Origin: a virus
Virus record (IMG/VR): IMGVR_UViG_3300045995_000392
Span: 1 to 23,403 of that record
DNA length: 23,403 bases
Reading direction: 5' to 3' (one strand)
The notes under the pieces were generated by a model. That model was not told where the DNA came from. It did not search any database and was given only the letters and a program-made list of their open reading frames with translations. This document shows, piece after piece, positions 14,996 to 22,512 of the stretch (positions are counted from its first letter, which is position 1; each line of letters opens with the position of its first letter). The translations under genes were made by a program, and so were the position numbers.

Positions 14996-16441
14996 TCACG
15001 CCGTATTCGTAGACACCCGGAACGCAGCATCATTGACCGAGTTACCGCCGATGCGAGCATAGGCAAACCAACCGCGCTGACCGGTCGGGCGGTTGTTCGT
15101 CACGTCGAAGAGCTGAGGAACCAGCTCCACATTCATGCCCTGACGACGCGCGACCACATAATTGCTGAAGTCGCCGACAACGAACCGCGTTTCGGCTGCG
15201 GTCGTGCCCGTGAAATCAGCAAAGTACGGGTTTTCGAGAACCGGGCGATTGAACAGAACTTCCGCCGCGTTCGCCGGAAGCGCCACGGTGGCCGCATGGT
15301 AGACATTGCTGGCACCAAACTGCCTGACAGCGTTGTTCACGCCGACGCTCATCATGAACGCAGCCCGACGCCGGTATTTCTGCGGCAGGGCCTTCCAGGT
15401 GCTGTAAACGTCCTGGTAGCCGAAGCTGCCGCCCGTCTGCGCGACCACGCGGCTTGCAGTGACAGCGTTGATTGCCGTCAGAAGTCCACGCGGTTCGGTC
15501 GTCCCGTTGCCGGTAGAGAACTTCTGAATCAGCAACTCGTCATAACCCTTACCGAGAAGATCACCCATCTCGGCCTGGAAGCCGGGCCAGTCCTGACCGA
15601 TTTCAATGCTGTACGGAATGAATCCGCGCGCCATGAAAACGGTCACCGAAGGCTGGGCGATGGTGATCGCATCATCCGAAACGGCGGTACCCTCAGAGTC
15701 GAAGGACCACGAAACGCCAGCGGCGGAGATGCCCTTCCAAACGTTGGTGTTGACGTCAACCTGACGCGCATACGCGAGGAACGGGTTGTCAGTCTCCTGA
15801 TCCGTCAGAATCACAGACGGGTCAATGAACACCGGAATTGCGAAGCTACCCGCACCCTGCGAGGACTCTGCCGCTGCGCGGTACTCCTCGTAACGGAGAA
15901 CGGCGATACGCTCTTCGTCGGTGAGAACCGTGACCTGTCCACGGGTCATCATCTTGAAGAAGGCAGAGCGATACGCGTCATTCTCGGTGACGATGATACG
16001 TCGCGCCAGCTCATGACGACTCGCGTCACGAACGGTCCTGTCCAGGTAATCTCCGGCCTGCGGAGACAGCGGGTAATTGCTCTCGCGATCTTCGAGGATG
16101 CTGAGCGCGCCATCGCGGACAGTACGCCAATCCATCTGACGAACGTCGCGACCGAACAGCTCCTCTACCCCACGCTTGGGATCGGGAAGACCGGAAATCG
16201 TGCGGTACGTGGCTGCGCGAATCTTCGCAGCGCGCGACGCGCGCTCTTCCAGCTTCTCATACTGCGGGAAAAGAATGTCCCGCTCCGTTGTGAGATCCTC
16301 CCAGCGGACCTCTTCCTCATCCGTAAGGTTTGCCTTTTCGGACAAAGCGAGAATCGACTGGTCCATGTCCTGCAGCTTTGCACGGATCTCGACCAGCCTG
16401 CTATTCTTCGGATCATTCCTGGACTTGTCGTCATCGCCCAT
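14996..16441 (-). CDS. Major capsid protein, HK97 fold with N-terminal coiled-coil (delta) region
   Basis: From the ATG at 16441 the protein has 481 residues. The frame is open upstream to 16564, but that part overlaps the protease gene and has no plausible start, while 16441 is 4 bases after the protease stop with AGGGTG upstream. Residues about 12-75 form a charged coiled coil (SRLVEIRAKLQDMDQSILAL; WEDLTTERDI) typical of the delta domain that acts as a built-in scaffold and is removed by the prohead protease. The rest is an HK97-type shell subunit: QAEMGDLLGKGYDELLIQKF, STGNGTTEPRGLLTAI, the P-domain helix, and GDFSNYVVARRQGMNVEL with QRGWFAYARIGGNSV at the end. The neighbours portal, protease and capsid in this order support the call. 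Confidence 0.95.
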   Translation of the reverse strand: MGDDDKSRNDPKNSRLVEIRAKLQDMDQSILALSEKANLTDEEEVRWEDLTTERDILFPQYEKLEERASRAAKIRAATYRTISGLPDPKRGVEELFGRDVRQMDWRTVRDGALSILEDRESNYPLSPQAGDYLDRTVRDASRHELARRIIVTENDAYRSAFFKMMTRGQVTVLTDEERIAVLRYEEYRAAAESSQGAGSFAIPVFIDPSVILTDQETDNPFLAYARQVDVNTNVWKGISAAGVSWSFDSEGTAVSDDAITIAQPSVTVFMARGFIPYSIEIGQDWPGFQAEMGDLLGKGYDELLIQKFSTGNGTTEPRGLLTAINAVTASRVVAQTGGSFGYQDVYSTWKALPQKYRRRAAFMMSVGVNNAVRQFGASNVYHAATVALPANAAEVLFNRPVLENPYFADFTGTTAAETRFVVGDFSNYVVARRQGMNVELVPQLFDVTNNRPTGQRGWFAYARIGGNSVNDAAFRVSTNTA

Positions 16442-16445
16442 TATT

Positions 16446-17636
16446 TCACACCCTGCCCACATGGTTGGTAGCACAGTAAGTTTTGCGAATGTTTCTAGCA
16501 GCCTGCTCGGCGCGTGAAAGTTCTGCGCGCGGATCTTCCTGGATGGCAGGTGGCGTCTCGTCAACCGGCTTGCCGTCAGGTGCTGTATCGCCCGGGTGAT
16601 CTTCGATCGGCGCAGGCTCAGCCGTCAGTGTACTCCGGACACCATCCGACTCCTCTACGGCGCGCCGTCCGACGACGTGCGCACGCCCGAACAGGAGTGC
16701 GCGGGCGACAGAGCGAGCTGTAGCGCCGTCCATGTCGTCCGTACGCTGCTTGCCCTTCGAAGTGCTGGCCTTCATTCCCCCGGCAGGCATGGCAGCAGGC
16801 GCACAACACATCCCCTGGCAGTCCTGAGACGCGCAGCACTGCGAATCGCAGCATGACGCCTGGCAGTCATCGCAGCACGACGCGGACCCGTCGGAACCGC
16901 CATCGGCCGAATCGTCATCGTCATCATCAATAGCAATTGCAATGGCGATCGCGCGATCGCCACTTTCAGACTTTCCCTCTTGACTGAGCTGACGCCTGAC
17001 ATCTCGCGTCATGTCAGGATCAGTAAGAATCGCGCGCGCGAGCTGGTCACTCCGTACGCTGACCTCCGCCTCTGCATACGCCGGGAACACGACAGGACCC
17101 AATTCGTGAACCTTCACTTCCACCAATTCACGTTCCAGCGGTCCACGGTCGCCCGGTTCCCACATCAGCATTTCTACCTCGGCGGGGGTTAGCTTTTTTC
17201 CTGCATTATCGAACCAGACGTCGCGCAAGACCTCGAACCTGAAACTCATGCCATTGATGGAACCTTCGGAGATGGCGTCACGAACGGGCTGAATAAGCCA
17301 GTTGTCGGTAAGCCGGGCCTCTACAGCGAGACCCTTATCGTCCTCACTCAGGGAGCTTATCGAACCGATCGGAATGGACCCGATGAGGGGATGACGGCCA
17401 TGGTCGAATTGCATGACCGGTGTGCGCTCACGAATCGACTTACGAAACGCACCTTTCTGCACGCTCTCAAGAAATGTGCCGTCCCAGCCGTTGATCTCAG
17501 TCTTGACTCCGAATACGGCAGCATATCCGCTCAGGGTGCGCCCATCGCCTCGTGTGGAATCCGAACCGACATCTCGCGTAAATGTGAAATCATAGGAACG
17601 TTCAACCGGCACTGTCGCAACAGCCGTAGGAGACAT
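16446..17636 (-). CDS. HK97-family prohead protease with Cys-rich insert
   Basis: This 396-residue protein sits between portal and capsid. The catalytic domain covers residues 15-205: SGYAAVFGVKTEI, FLESVQKGAF, PVMQFDHGRHPLIGS with His79, the nucleophile region SEGSINGMSFRFEV with Ser131, and ELVEVKVHELGPVVFPAYAE with Glu173 or Glu178. The enzyme trims the capsid N-terminal region during head maturation and then itself. From residue 220 the chain is atypical: an AIAIAIAI run (229-236), six Asp, then ten Cys within residues 254-278 arranged as CC-x2-C-x3-CC-x3-CC-x4-C-x3-CC. A basic stretch (296-330) and an acidic Pro-rich tail follow. Most relatives are about 200-260 residues. The ATG lies 1 base after the portal stop. 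Confidence 0.92.
   Translation of the reverse strand: MSPTAVATVPVERSYDFTFTRDVGSDSTRGDGRTLSGYAAVFGVKTEINGWDGTFLESVQKGAFRKSIRERTPVMQFDHGRHPLIGSIPIGSISSLSEDDKGLAVEARLTDNWLIQPVRDAISEGSINGMSFRFEVLRDVWFDNAGKKLTPAEVEMLMWEPGDRGPLERELVEVKVHELGPVVFPAYAEAEVSVRSDQLARAILTDPDMTRDVRRQLSQEGKSESGDRAIAIAIAIDDDDDDSADGGSDGSASCCDDCQASCCDSQCCASQDCQGMCCAPAAMPAGGMKASTSKGKQRTDDMDGATARSVARALLFGRAHVVGRRAVEESDGVRSTLTAEPAPIEDHPGDTAPDGKPVDETPPAIQEDPRAELSRAEQAARNIRKTYCATNHVGRV
16943..16962. repeat. 20-bp perfect palindrome in the protease gene
   Basis: TGGCGATCGCGCGATCGCCA is identical to its reverse complement over all 20 bases and encodes part of the AIAIAIAI run. An adjacent GCAATTGC (16933-16940) is another short palindrome. 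The dipeptide repeat may arise from slippage, and the palindrome may simply follow from it. No function is assigned. It could form a cruciform, or an RNA hairpin without a loop large enough to be stable. Confidence 0.85.
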
Positions 17637-17637
17637 C

Positions 17638-19029
17638 TCAGCCCTTCCCGTTCATCATCGCTGGCTTCTTCTCTATCTTCTTCATCGGCATTGCGTCAGT
17701 AGTGGGTTTCGTATCGGCAGGTTTCGTATCACTTGTAGAATTAGCAGACTGCATCTGGACGCTGAACAATCCAGAGTGAGTGCCTGTCAATCCAGAAAGA
17801 TCGTTCGTCGTGATCGCATATACGGCCGCATCGGGGTCATAGCCAGCCATGACGAGGACATTCAAGGCGGTAGCCTGTTGTGCAAGCACTTCCGCCTCTG
17901 TCTGCACATCCTTCGCCAGGAATGGGATATCACGTCGGTCATACCAGAGTCTTACGTCCGGTCCGGGCGCGACGATTAGGGACGCGAAAGCCTCTACGAA
18001 CGCACCCCACAATGGACAGATAGTTCCATCGATGAAACTCTCTTTTGCCGAATTGTAAACTCCAGAGTTGAGCGCGGAGCCTTTCAGTCCTTCCGAGAAT
18101 CCGGCGATAGCGGTGGGGACTCCGGCAACGGCTGCAATACGCACCTCACCGGCGCCTTGAGTACTCCGGAAGGCCATCTGCTCCAGCGTCTGCCCAACGG
18201 TGCGAATATCGGTGCCACCCTGAATGAACAGAGTCTTTCCAGCCTTGCTAGGTCCCTTATGCGCCTCGTTGAATTTATAAACGAAGTTGTCGAATTGTTC
18301 CGGGCTCAGCTCCGGGTCGACGCTGACGACATGCGTGAGTTGAGCACCATTCACGATGACGCTACGCAAGTATGATTGCATGTCCATGTCAGCTGCAGAA
18401 TCTTCTCCGCATGCTGCAATCCAGGACTGGCCAACCCAACGATTCCTTGCGTCCGGCATCGGTTTGTAATGCGCCATCTCGTCCGGGGTATAGATGGCCA
18501 ATTCTTTCTTGCCGGACATGACAGCATAGCCTTCGAGTTGCTCAGCTACCCTATTTCCGGAAATCGGGTTGAAAACAGCGCTGGTCAGTACCTTTACCGA
18601 AGTAGGATCGAGCCTTACCAGCCAATCATTCTCGACTACCCAATACGAGTTTCCGTAAATGGCGACGTCAAGTTCGCATATAGCTAACAGGTCGCGCGTT
18701 CTGGCTCCAGGCCACGGACGCTCCAGCAACGCAAGTCCGGTAGTGCCGAACAGTCCACCCGGTAGCGGGCGACCGTTACGGATACGTTGCCACGTAAATC
18801 GGGCCTCGCTGAATACGGATACGCGCCACCGTTCACACGTGAACACTGGAGCGCTGAATGCCGAATTCGCGGGAAGGGTGGTGAATGCCTGAAGTTCCGC
18901 ACCCTGCCAATTGACCGTGCCGCCAGGCTTAAACATCTGGGCCCAGTCGTAAATACTGACCCGTGACGTCTCGTTAGCGCGAGTCTCGTCCCTATTACCG
19001 GACTTCAGTCGACCCCATAAGTTTCCCAT
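17638..19029 (-). CDS. Portal protein (HK97 family)
   Basis: This 463-residue protein starts with a TGATG overlap on the small membrane protein gene. It shows the usual portal order: an N-terminal segment (WAQMFKPGGTVNWQGAELQA), the wing/clip region ELDVAIYGNSYWVVEN, the VRLDPTSVKVL strand, DEMAHYKPMPD, and a stem-helix region with SPEQFDNFVYKFNEAHKGPS. The GGTDIRTVGQTLEQMAFRST segment leads into the conserved end GVYNSAKESFIDGTICPLWG. The C-terminus is a Thr, Lys and Asp-rich tail that is probably disordered. Portals form the dodecameric ring at the head vertex through which the terminase pumps DNA. Size and neighbours fit the HK97 portal family exactly. Confidence 0.95.
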   Translation of the reverse strand: MGNLWGRLKSGNRDETRANETSRVSIYDWAQMFKPGGTVNWQGAELQAFTTLPANSAFSAPVFTCERWRVSVFSEARFTWQRIRNGRPLPGGLFGTTGLALLERPWPGARTRDLLAICELDVAIYGNSYWVVENDWLVRLDPTSVKVLTSAVFNPISGNRVAEQLEGYAVMSGKKELAIYTPDEMAHYKPMPDARNRWVGQSWIAACGEDSAADMDMQSYLRSVIVNGAQLTHVVSVDPELSPEQFDNFVYKFNEAHKGPSKAGKTLFIQGGTDIRTVGQTLEQMAFRSTQGAGEVRIAAVAGVPTAIAGFSEGLKGSALNSGVYNSAKESFIDGTICPLWGAFVEAFASLIVAPGPDVRLWYDRRDIPFLAKDVQTEAEVLAQQATALNVLVMAGYDPDAAVYAITTNDLSGLTGTHSGLFSVQMQSANSTSDTKPADTKPTTDAMPMKKIEKKPAMMNGKG

Positions 19030-19214
19030 CAGCTATTTGTCTCTTTCCTGCTTGCCTCGCCATAATCCAGGTCGACTCCGAACAATCCGATAAGACCGGC
19101 TATGATGCCAATCACGATGCAGGCCCACCCGATATCGAAAATCAGATACACGCCGAAACCAAGCAGCCCGATACCGACAATCAGGAGAAACCAGGCGTAA
19201 GTGAATTTATTCAA
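19029..19214 (-). CDS. Two-helix small membrane protein between terminase and portal
   Basis: This 61-residue protein starts at a TTG at 19214 immediately after the terminase stop (TAA TTG), with GTGGGG a few bases upstream. No ATG or GTG is available before the hydrophobic part. It has two predicted membrane helices: residues about 7-27 (AWFLLIVGIGLLGFGVYLIF) and about 29-47 (GWACIVIGIIAGLIGLFGV). A charged tail (DLDYGEASRKETNS) should face the cytoplasm. The end overlaps the portal start by two bases, so it is part of the operon. A holin-like or superinfection-related role can be imagined, but there is no direct evidence. A membrane protein within the packaging genes is unusual. Confidence 0.72.
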   Translation of the reverse strand: MNKFTYAWFLLIVGIGLLGFGVYLIFDIGWACIVIGIIAGLIGLFGVDLDYGEASRKETNS

Positions 19215-20825
19215 TTAGCCCCACGCTGCTCTCGGCTCATGGCTCACGGACTTGCCGATGGTCAACCCGCGACGCGCCATCGCGACCGTAGACAGCGGAG
19301 AAATGTCAATATTATTGTCGGCGCTCTTCTTTCTTGCGAAAATCCAGCCACCATCGCCGCTGTCCTTCTTTACGGCATTCTGAACAGCCATATCTAGCTG
19401 ATCCTGGCCGATGTGACAGAAAGCGGAAGGCCCCGCATTGACGTCATCCTGCAAGCCTCCGCATGCTGAGCCGATGTCACGCAATGTCATCGGGATAGGA
19501 TTGATTCCAGCTTCAATGAATTCAGGAATCAGCGCAGCGGCCGGACTGGACGGATCGTAGAAAATGCCTGGCCTGGATTTCCGCAAGGCGCCTTTCTTGC
19601 GTTCGCCGATCCTGACAGAGAGAATCTCGTTCTCGGATTGTATCCGTTTCACCTCAGAAACGACCTGATCAGTACCCTTGAGGTACTTCACAAGCTCCGC
19701 ATGCTTTGCACCGCGCTCGTTGTATCCGCAGACAGAAATTGATGATGTCTTCCGACCAGCCGAAACGTCGAATGTGATGACCATCGGTCCGACGATGGTT
19801 GATTCCTCGTCACGACATAGATCCCAGAACACTTTTTCGATCGGGACAGTTTCAACGATCTCCTGAGCGTCGTCCCAGCCAAGAATCTCCCGCCCGAATT
19901 CCGGCGCTGGCATAGCCTTCCGCATAGTGACAGTAATCTTTCTTAGCTGAATGCGGCCATGAAAGATTGCCGGATTGCCCTGTTTGATGAGTTTCACGTT
20001 ATCCAGTGAGCAGCCGGTGACCGACCAGTGGTGACTACAGCTATCGCCAAGCCTGCACCCGGGCTTCTCCCAACTACCGTCACCCTTCCACTCGACGAAC
20101 ACCATGCCTTCACTGCCGGAATTCTCGAGAATCTTGCAAGGCTCATTCTCGGAGAAACATTCATCGCTGTGAGCATGTGTCCGGCCGCGCCGATTCAACT
20201 CGTGCAGTAGGTCGGAATCCTTCTTCGCGCCAGACGTTGCGTAGACAATCTGAGTGTTCGGACGCGCCAGCAAAGTAGGCAACATTGCGCCAATTTGTGA
20301 ACCCTGGAGCGCGAAAGCCTCATCGAAATTGATTCGCTTACCGCCGAGGCCACGACCCGCGCCACCGCTACGCGCAAGGAAGTACACCTGCGCGCCGGAC
20401 AGAAGTTCTATCGACTGTTCGTGCGTGGAACGTAGAATCTTCTTTACGCGCCGACGCAACTCGAAGCATCCATCAATGATGCTCACCATGACGTCGAAGG
20501 TTTCGTTGGCAGTCTTGAAAAGATGCGCGGTATGCATGATGAGATCAGGCTCGAACAGAAACAAGTCCGTGAGCGTAAGCGGCACTACAATGTTGTTAGT
20601 TTTCCCGTTTTGTCGAGGTTCCTTGATGGCGACTTCGCCACCGATCCAATTACCTCGACGATCATGTGACATCGCCGCGTCAATGCAAAGTCGCTGCTCA
20701 TCATCCAACGGCACGTTCGCCATATCGCACAGATCAATACATTCTGCACCATACGAACCGTACCGTTCAGGCACCCAATAATGAGCGGGAGGAGTAGGCA
20801 CCACCCATGGGGGAACGTCACCCAT
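19215..20825 (-). CDS. terL: Terminase large subunit
   Basis: This 536-residue protein has the two-domain layout of a packaging motor. The ATPase part shows Walker A with an Arg-Gln loop (IKEPRQNGKT, residues 67-76), Walker B (RINFDEAF, Asp168 and Glu169) and a coupling motif (QIVYATSGA). The nuclease part shows acidic strands FDVSAG (Asp353) and FYDPSS (Asp424) and a C-terminal DQLDMAVQNA helix. Residues 257-272 hold a CRLGDSCSHHWSVTGC insertion that looks like a zinc-binding hairpin. The protein cuts concatemeric DNA and drives it into the prohead through the portal. Its start overlaps the end of the small subunit gene by 8 bases. Confidence 0.95.
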   Translation of the reverse strand: MGDVPPWVVPTPPAHYWVPERYGSYGAECIDLCDMANVPLDDEQRLCIDAAMSHDRRGNWIGGEVAIKEPRQNGKTNNIVVPLTLTDLFLFEPDLIMHTAHLFKTANETFDVMVSIIDGCFELRRRVKKILRSTHEQSIELLSGAQVYFLARSGGAGRGLGGKRINFDEAFALQGSQIGAMLPTLLARPNTQIVYATSGAKKDSDLLHELNRRGRTHAHSDECFSENEPCKILENSGSEGMVFVEWKGDGSWEKPGCRLGDSCSHHWSVTGCSLDNVKLIKQGNPAIFHGRIQLRKITVTMRKAMPAPEFGREILGWDDAQEIVETVPIEKVFWDLCRDEESTIVGPMVITFDVSAGRKTSSISVCGYNERGAKHAELVKYLKGTDQVVSEVKRIQSENEILSVRIGERKKGALRKSRPGIFYDPSSPAAALIPEFIEAGINPIPMTLRDIGSACGGLQDDVNAGPSAFCHIGQDQLDMAVQNAVKKDSGDGGWIFARKKSADNNIDISPLSTVAMARRGLTIGKSVSHEPRAAWG

Positions 20826-21288
20826 CCTGGACTCGCGATTGACGACGTGCCGTCAATTCATCCAACCGGTCAGCAGTCGGCGGGCGACCAGCGAATATTT
20901 TGTCCGCAACCGCGCGGAGCTGAACGGTTACCGCCGCCAGCGCTGAGGGAGACAGTCCGGCGTCGAGATGTTGGCAGAGGAAGAGGCACAACTGTCCGTC
21001 GGGGGTCTCTTCCTGCCCAAACTGGACGAGCGATGCCCTATATACGGACTCCAGTCGACCAGGCTCACCGGACGGCCGGAAACCTGCCGCTGGCAGGACT
21101 GCTACGGCAGGTGGGCGACCTCTGCGGGCCGGTACAGGAGTCGGCGCTGTAGCGATGACCTGCGTAGTGGTGGAACGCCTAGGGCCACCCGGGTGAGCTG
21201 TACAGAACAGCTCATCATCGGGTAGGGGTGCGTCGCACATGGTGCCATCCTCTAGCAGCCACGCACAACGCTCAGCAGGCGCAGGCAT
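20818..21288 (-). CDS. terS: Probable terminase small subunit with zinc-finger-like N-terminus
   Basis: The protein precedes the large subunit directly and overlaps it. The frame is open to a GTG at 21333, but that lies within a leader hairpin just after the promoter, so the ATG at 21288 (156 residues) is preferred; 21300 is possible. Residues 8-32 give Cys8, Cys18, Cys29 and His32 (RCAWLLEDGTMCDAPLPDDE, then LFCTAHP), a small zinc-knuckle style found in actinophages. Then comes an AT-hook-like PARRGRPPAV, and a helical C-terminal half (SVYRASLVQFGQEETP; LSPSALAAVTVQLRAVADKI; TADRLDELTARRQ). The basic and helical character suits DNA recognition at the packaging site. The assignment rests on position and style, because small terminases diverge strongly. 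Confidence 0.75.
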   Translation of the reverse strand: MPAPAERCAWLLEDGTMCDAPLPDDELFCTAHPGGPRRSTTTQVIATAPTPVPARRGRPPAVAVLPAAGFRPSGEPGRLESVYRASLVQFGQEETPDGQLCLFLCQHLDAGLSPSALAAVTVQLRAVADKIFAGRPPTADRLDELTARRQSRVQDG

Positions 21289-21306
21289 GCCCCCGAGCAT
21301 ACGCGC

Positions 21307-21341
21307 AGCGCCGTGCGCACGGTCTAGCCGCACACGGCGCT
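21307..21341 (-). promoter_or_regulatory. 5' leader hairpin of the late transcript
   Basis: AGCGCCGTG and CACGGCGCT (21341-21333 and 21315-21307 on the minus strand) pair over 9 bases, and a small inner CGG/CCG stem sits within the loop. The first paired base lies about 7 bases after the -10 box, so it would be at or near the 5' end of the RNA. Such terminal hairpins stabilise mRNA. The start codons at 21300 and 21288 lie just after the stem, while a GTG at 21333 would be inside it. Confidence 0.55.
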
Positions 21342-21347
21342 ACGGGA

Positions 21348-21376
21348 ATTATCGAATTACTGAATTCAGTTGTCAG
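21348..21376 (-). promoter_or_regulatory. Strong sigma70-like promoter of the structural operon
   Basis: On the minus strand CTGACA (21376-21371) is followed after exactly 17 bases by GATAAT (21353-21348). Each box has one mismatch to TTGACA and TATAAT, the best promoter match I found in the window. An EcoRI-type palindrome CTGAATTCAG lies in the spacer. The region is more AT-rich than its surroundings and lies in the only gap between the upstream small genes and the terminase, with transcription toward terminase, portal and capsid. The -35 box overlaps the stop of the upstream gene. Confidence 0.65.
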
Positions 21377-21630
21377 TGTGGCAGGATTCCTCGCGCCGCG
21401 CGGACCCGTTCATATTCCTCGACTCTTTCCTTGCGCGCCCGCATCCGCGTCTCAAGCGCGTTCATTGATCCATCCGAAGACTTACGGCCAGCGGAGGCCA
21501 TATAGCGCTCAGTGCGCGCCTCACCATTAAAGACAGCCATGCATTCCGCGCACTTCGCCACGCGCCGACGATGCACACACCGCACCGGGAGAAAATCCTT
21601 CATAAACCGACGAACTAGGATCCTCATCAC
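21373..21630 (-). CDS. Small basic Cys/His protein upstream of terminase
   Basis: This 85-residue protein may start at a GTG at 21630 or at the next codon, ATG at 21627, which overlaps the preceding stop as TGATG. It is basic, with a cluster VRCVHRRRVAKCAECM containing Cys18, His20, Cys27 and Cys30, so it is probably a zinc-binding motif. The C-terminal half is a charged helix (ALETRMRARKERVEEYERVR). The pattern suggests a small nucleic-acid-binding protein. I cannot name a family. Its stop is overlapped by the -35 box of the promoter for the structural operon. Confidence 0.7.
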   Translation of the reverse strand: MMRILVRRFMKDFLPVRCVHRRRVAKCAECMAVFNGEARTERYMASAGRKSSDGSMNALETRMRARKERVEEYERVRAARGILPH

Positions 21631-21803
21631 TCACTCTTCCTTTTATGATCCTGCGGTTGCCTTCTCGCAACCCTGTCAACAGGTTGCGACTCCACATCAA
21701 ATGCTGTGAGCGCCTTGAGAAGATCAGATTCTGTAATGCCGAGCCCGATTGCACGCAACTGCTCAACCACAAATTTAAGCTGGTCGTGAGTAATATCATC
21801 CAT
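21627..21803 (-). CDS. Short acidic-helical protein (58 residues)
   Basis: This small gene fills the space between two others. ATG at 21803 is preceded in frame by GTG at 21806; GAGAGGCAGGT lies upstream. The product begins MDDITHDQLKFVVEQLRAIG, continues ITESDLLKALTAFDVESQ and ends in a basic stretch (RVARRQPQDHKRKSE). The stop overlaps the next gene as TGATG. The predicted structure is two amphipathic helices and a charged tail, similar to a small helical regulator, but there is no recognisable family. The good spacing and the coupling at its end are the main evidence; the alternative frame at 21527-21799 has no comparable support. Confidence 0.68.
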   Translation of the reverse strand: MDDITHDQLKFVVEQLRAIGLGITESDLLKALTAFDVESQPVDRVARRQPQDHKRKSE

Positions 21804-21818
21804 CACGCTACCTGCCTC

Positions 21819-22238
21819 TCAGATCGTCCCCGTGTAGCCGAAATCTGGATGCGTGCGCACGCCATCAGCCCGACCCCATAAATGCAGAGCGAACGTATGA
21901 ATGTTAATATTTGCGTCATTGGGAGGAAAAACCTGAAACGCCCAACCATTCGGACCCCAGACGGCATGCCTCAACATTTTCAGATCATCATATGTCGGAA
22001 TCGTCTCGTACGGTTTATGATTGCAGATCGATGCGTGTATCCATATCGTGCCATCATTTTCCGGAAACTTACTCGACACGGACACTAGAATCGACTGACT
22101 GTGATCCTTCCGCACCAAAGCAACCGCATCATCCGACCAATTAAGCTCCTCCCGCATTCCACCATTACTCCACATCCATTTATCGCGACCCAACCGATTA
22201 CGAATCGGCAGAATCGGAATCTCCTCAATCGACGTCAC
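21819..22238 (-). CDS. Conserved actinophage protein with IHxSI...LHLWG pattern (DUF7694-like)
   Basis: The longest open frame reaches 22391, but the good start is the GTG at 22238, with GGAG 8 bases before it, overlapping the end of the upstream gene; it gives 139 residues. The C-terminal half is recognisable in many actinophages: GTIWIHASICNHKPYE, IPTYDDLKMLRHAVWGPNGW, AFQVFPPNDANINIHTFALH and LWGRADG. This resembles the DUF7694 family, although the family name is from memory and not checked. The N-terminal part (IPILPIRNRLGRDKWMWSNG) is variable. The function is unknown; the order of aromatic and His residues suggests a compact alpha/beta fold. It is part of the small-gene block before the terminase. 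Confidence 0.8.
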   Translation of the reverse strand: MTSIEEIPILPIRNRLGRDKWMWSNGGMREELNWSDDAVALVRKDHSQSILVSVSSKFPENDGTIWIHASICNHKPYETIPTYDDLKMLRHAVWGPNGWAFQVFPPNDANINIHTFALHLWGRADGVRTHPDFGYTGTI

Positions 22239-22512
22239 GTGGCCACTCCACGAGAGGGGTGAATGAGAACCCAGCCCGATACTCCGGCTTGCACGGGCAT
22301 CCTGCGGCCCCACATGCCTTCTGGAGCCTACGTTTCGCAATGTCCGGCGGGAAACCTCGACCGTCCGGAACAACCGTCTGAACGCGTCCACATAGAGTGC
22401 ACGTCTGAGTTGGCTGACTCACGATGCCCCTCTTCCTTATTCGAATCGTGATAGTTGCACCTGGACGTTCCGCCCAGAAATATTCGCTAGGCCACGGAAC
22501 GGGGATTTTCAC
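22225..22512 (-). CDS. Small zinc-ribbon-like protein
   Basis: This 95-residue protein starts at a GTG at 22512 with a perfect AGGAGGT 6 bases upstream, the strongest ribosome site in this part of the window. Cys38 and Cys41 form a CxxC knuckle (TQTCTLCGRVQTVVPDGRGF) followed by helix PPDIAKRRLQKACGAAGCPC with Cys67, Cys72 and Cys74. This layout (CxxC, helix, CxxxxCxC) indicates metal binding. The basic helix between the metal sites would suit nucleic-acid contact. The family is not known to me. The end overlaps the next gene's start by 14 bases. Confidence 0.78.
   Translation of the reverse strand: MKIPVPWPSEYFWAERPGATITIRIRKRGIVSQPTQTCTLCGRVQTVVPDGRGFPPDIAKRRLQKACGAAGCPCKPEYRAGFSFTPLVEWPRDVD

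Noticed and set aside
14978-16471. A 497-codon open frame on the plus strand over the whole capsid gene
   Set aside because: It is antisense to a clear HK97 capsid gene, is full of Arg and His codons typical of a reverse-complement shadow, and has no neighbours on its strand.
16442-16564. Longer capsid start at 16564
   Set aside because: It lies inside the protease coding sequence and lacks a ribosome site, whereas the ATG at 16441 is preceded by AGGGTG and gives the usual delta-domain start.
21527-21799. A 90-codon minus-strand frame
   Set aside because: It overlaps two better-supported small genes (21627-21803 and 21373-21630), and its product lacks the coupling and ribosome-site evidence these have.
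22239-22391. Upstream extension of the DUF7694-like gene to 22391
   Set aside because: It would lie wholly inside the neighbouring zinc-ribbon gene, and the GTG at 22238 has its own GGAG. The extension is Arg-rich and looks like an out-of-frame shadow.
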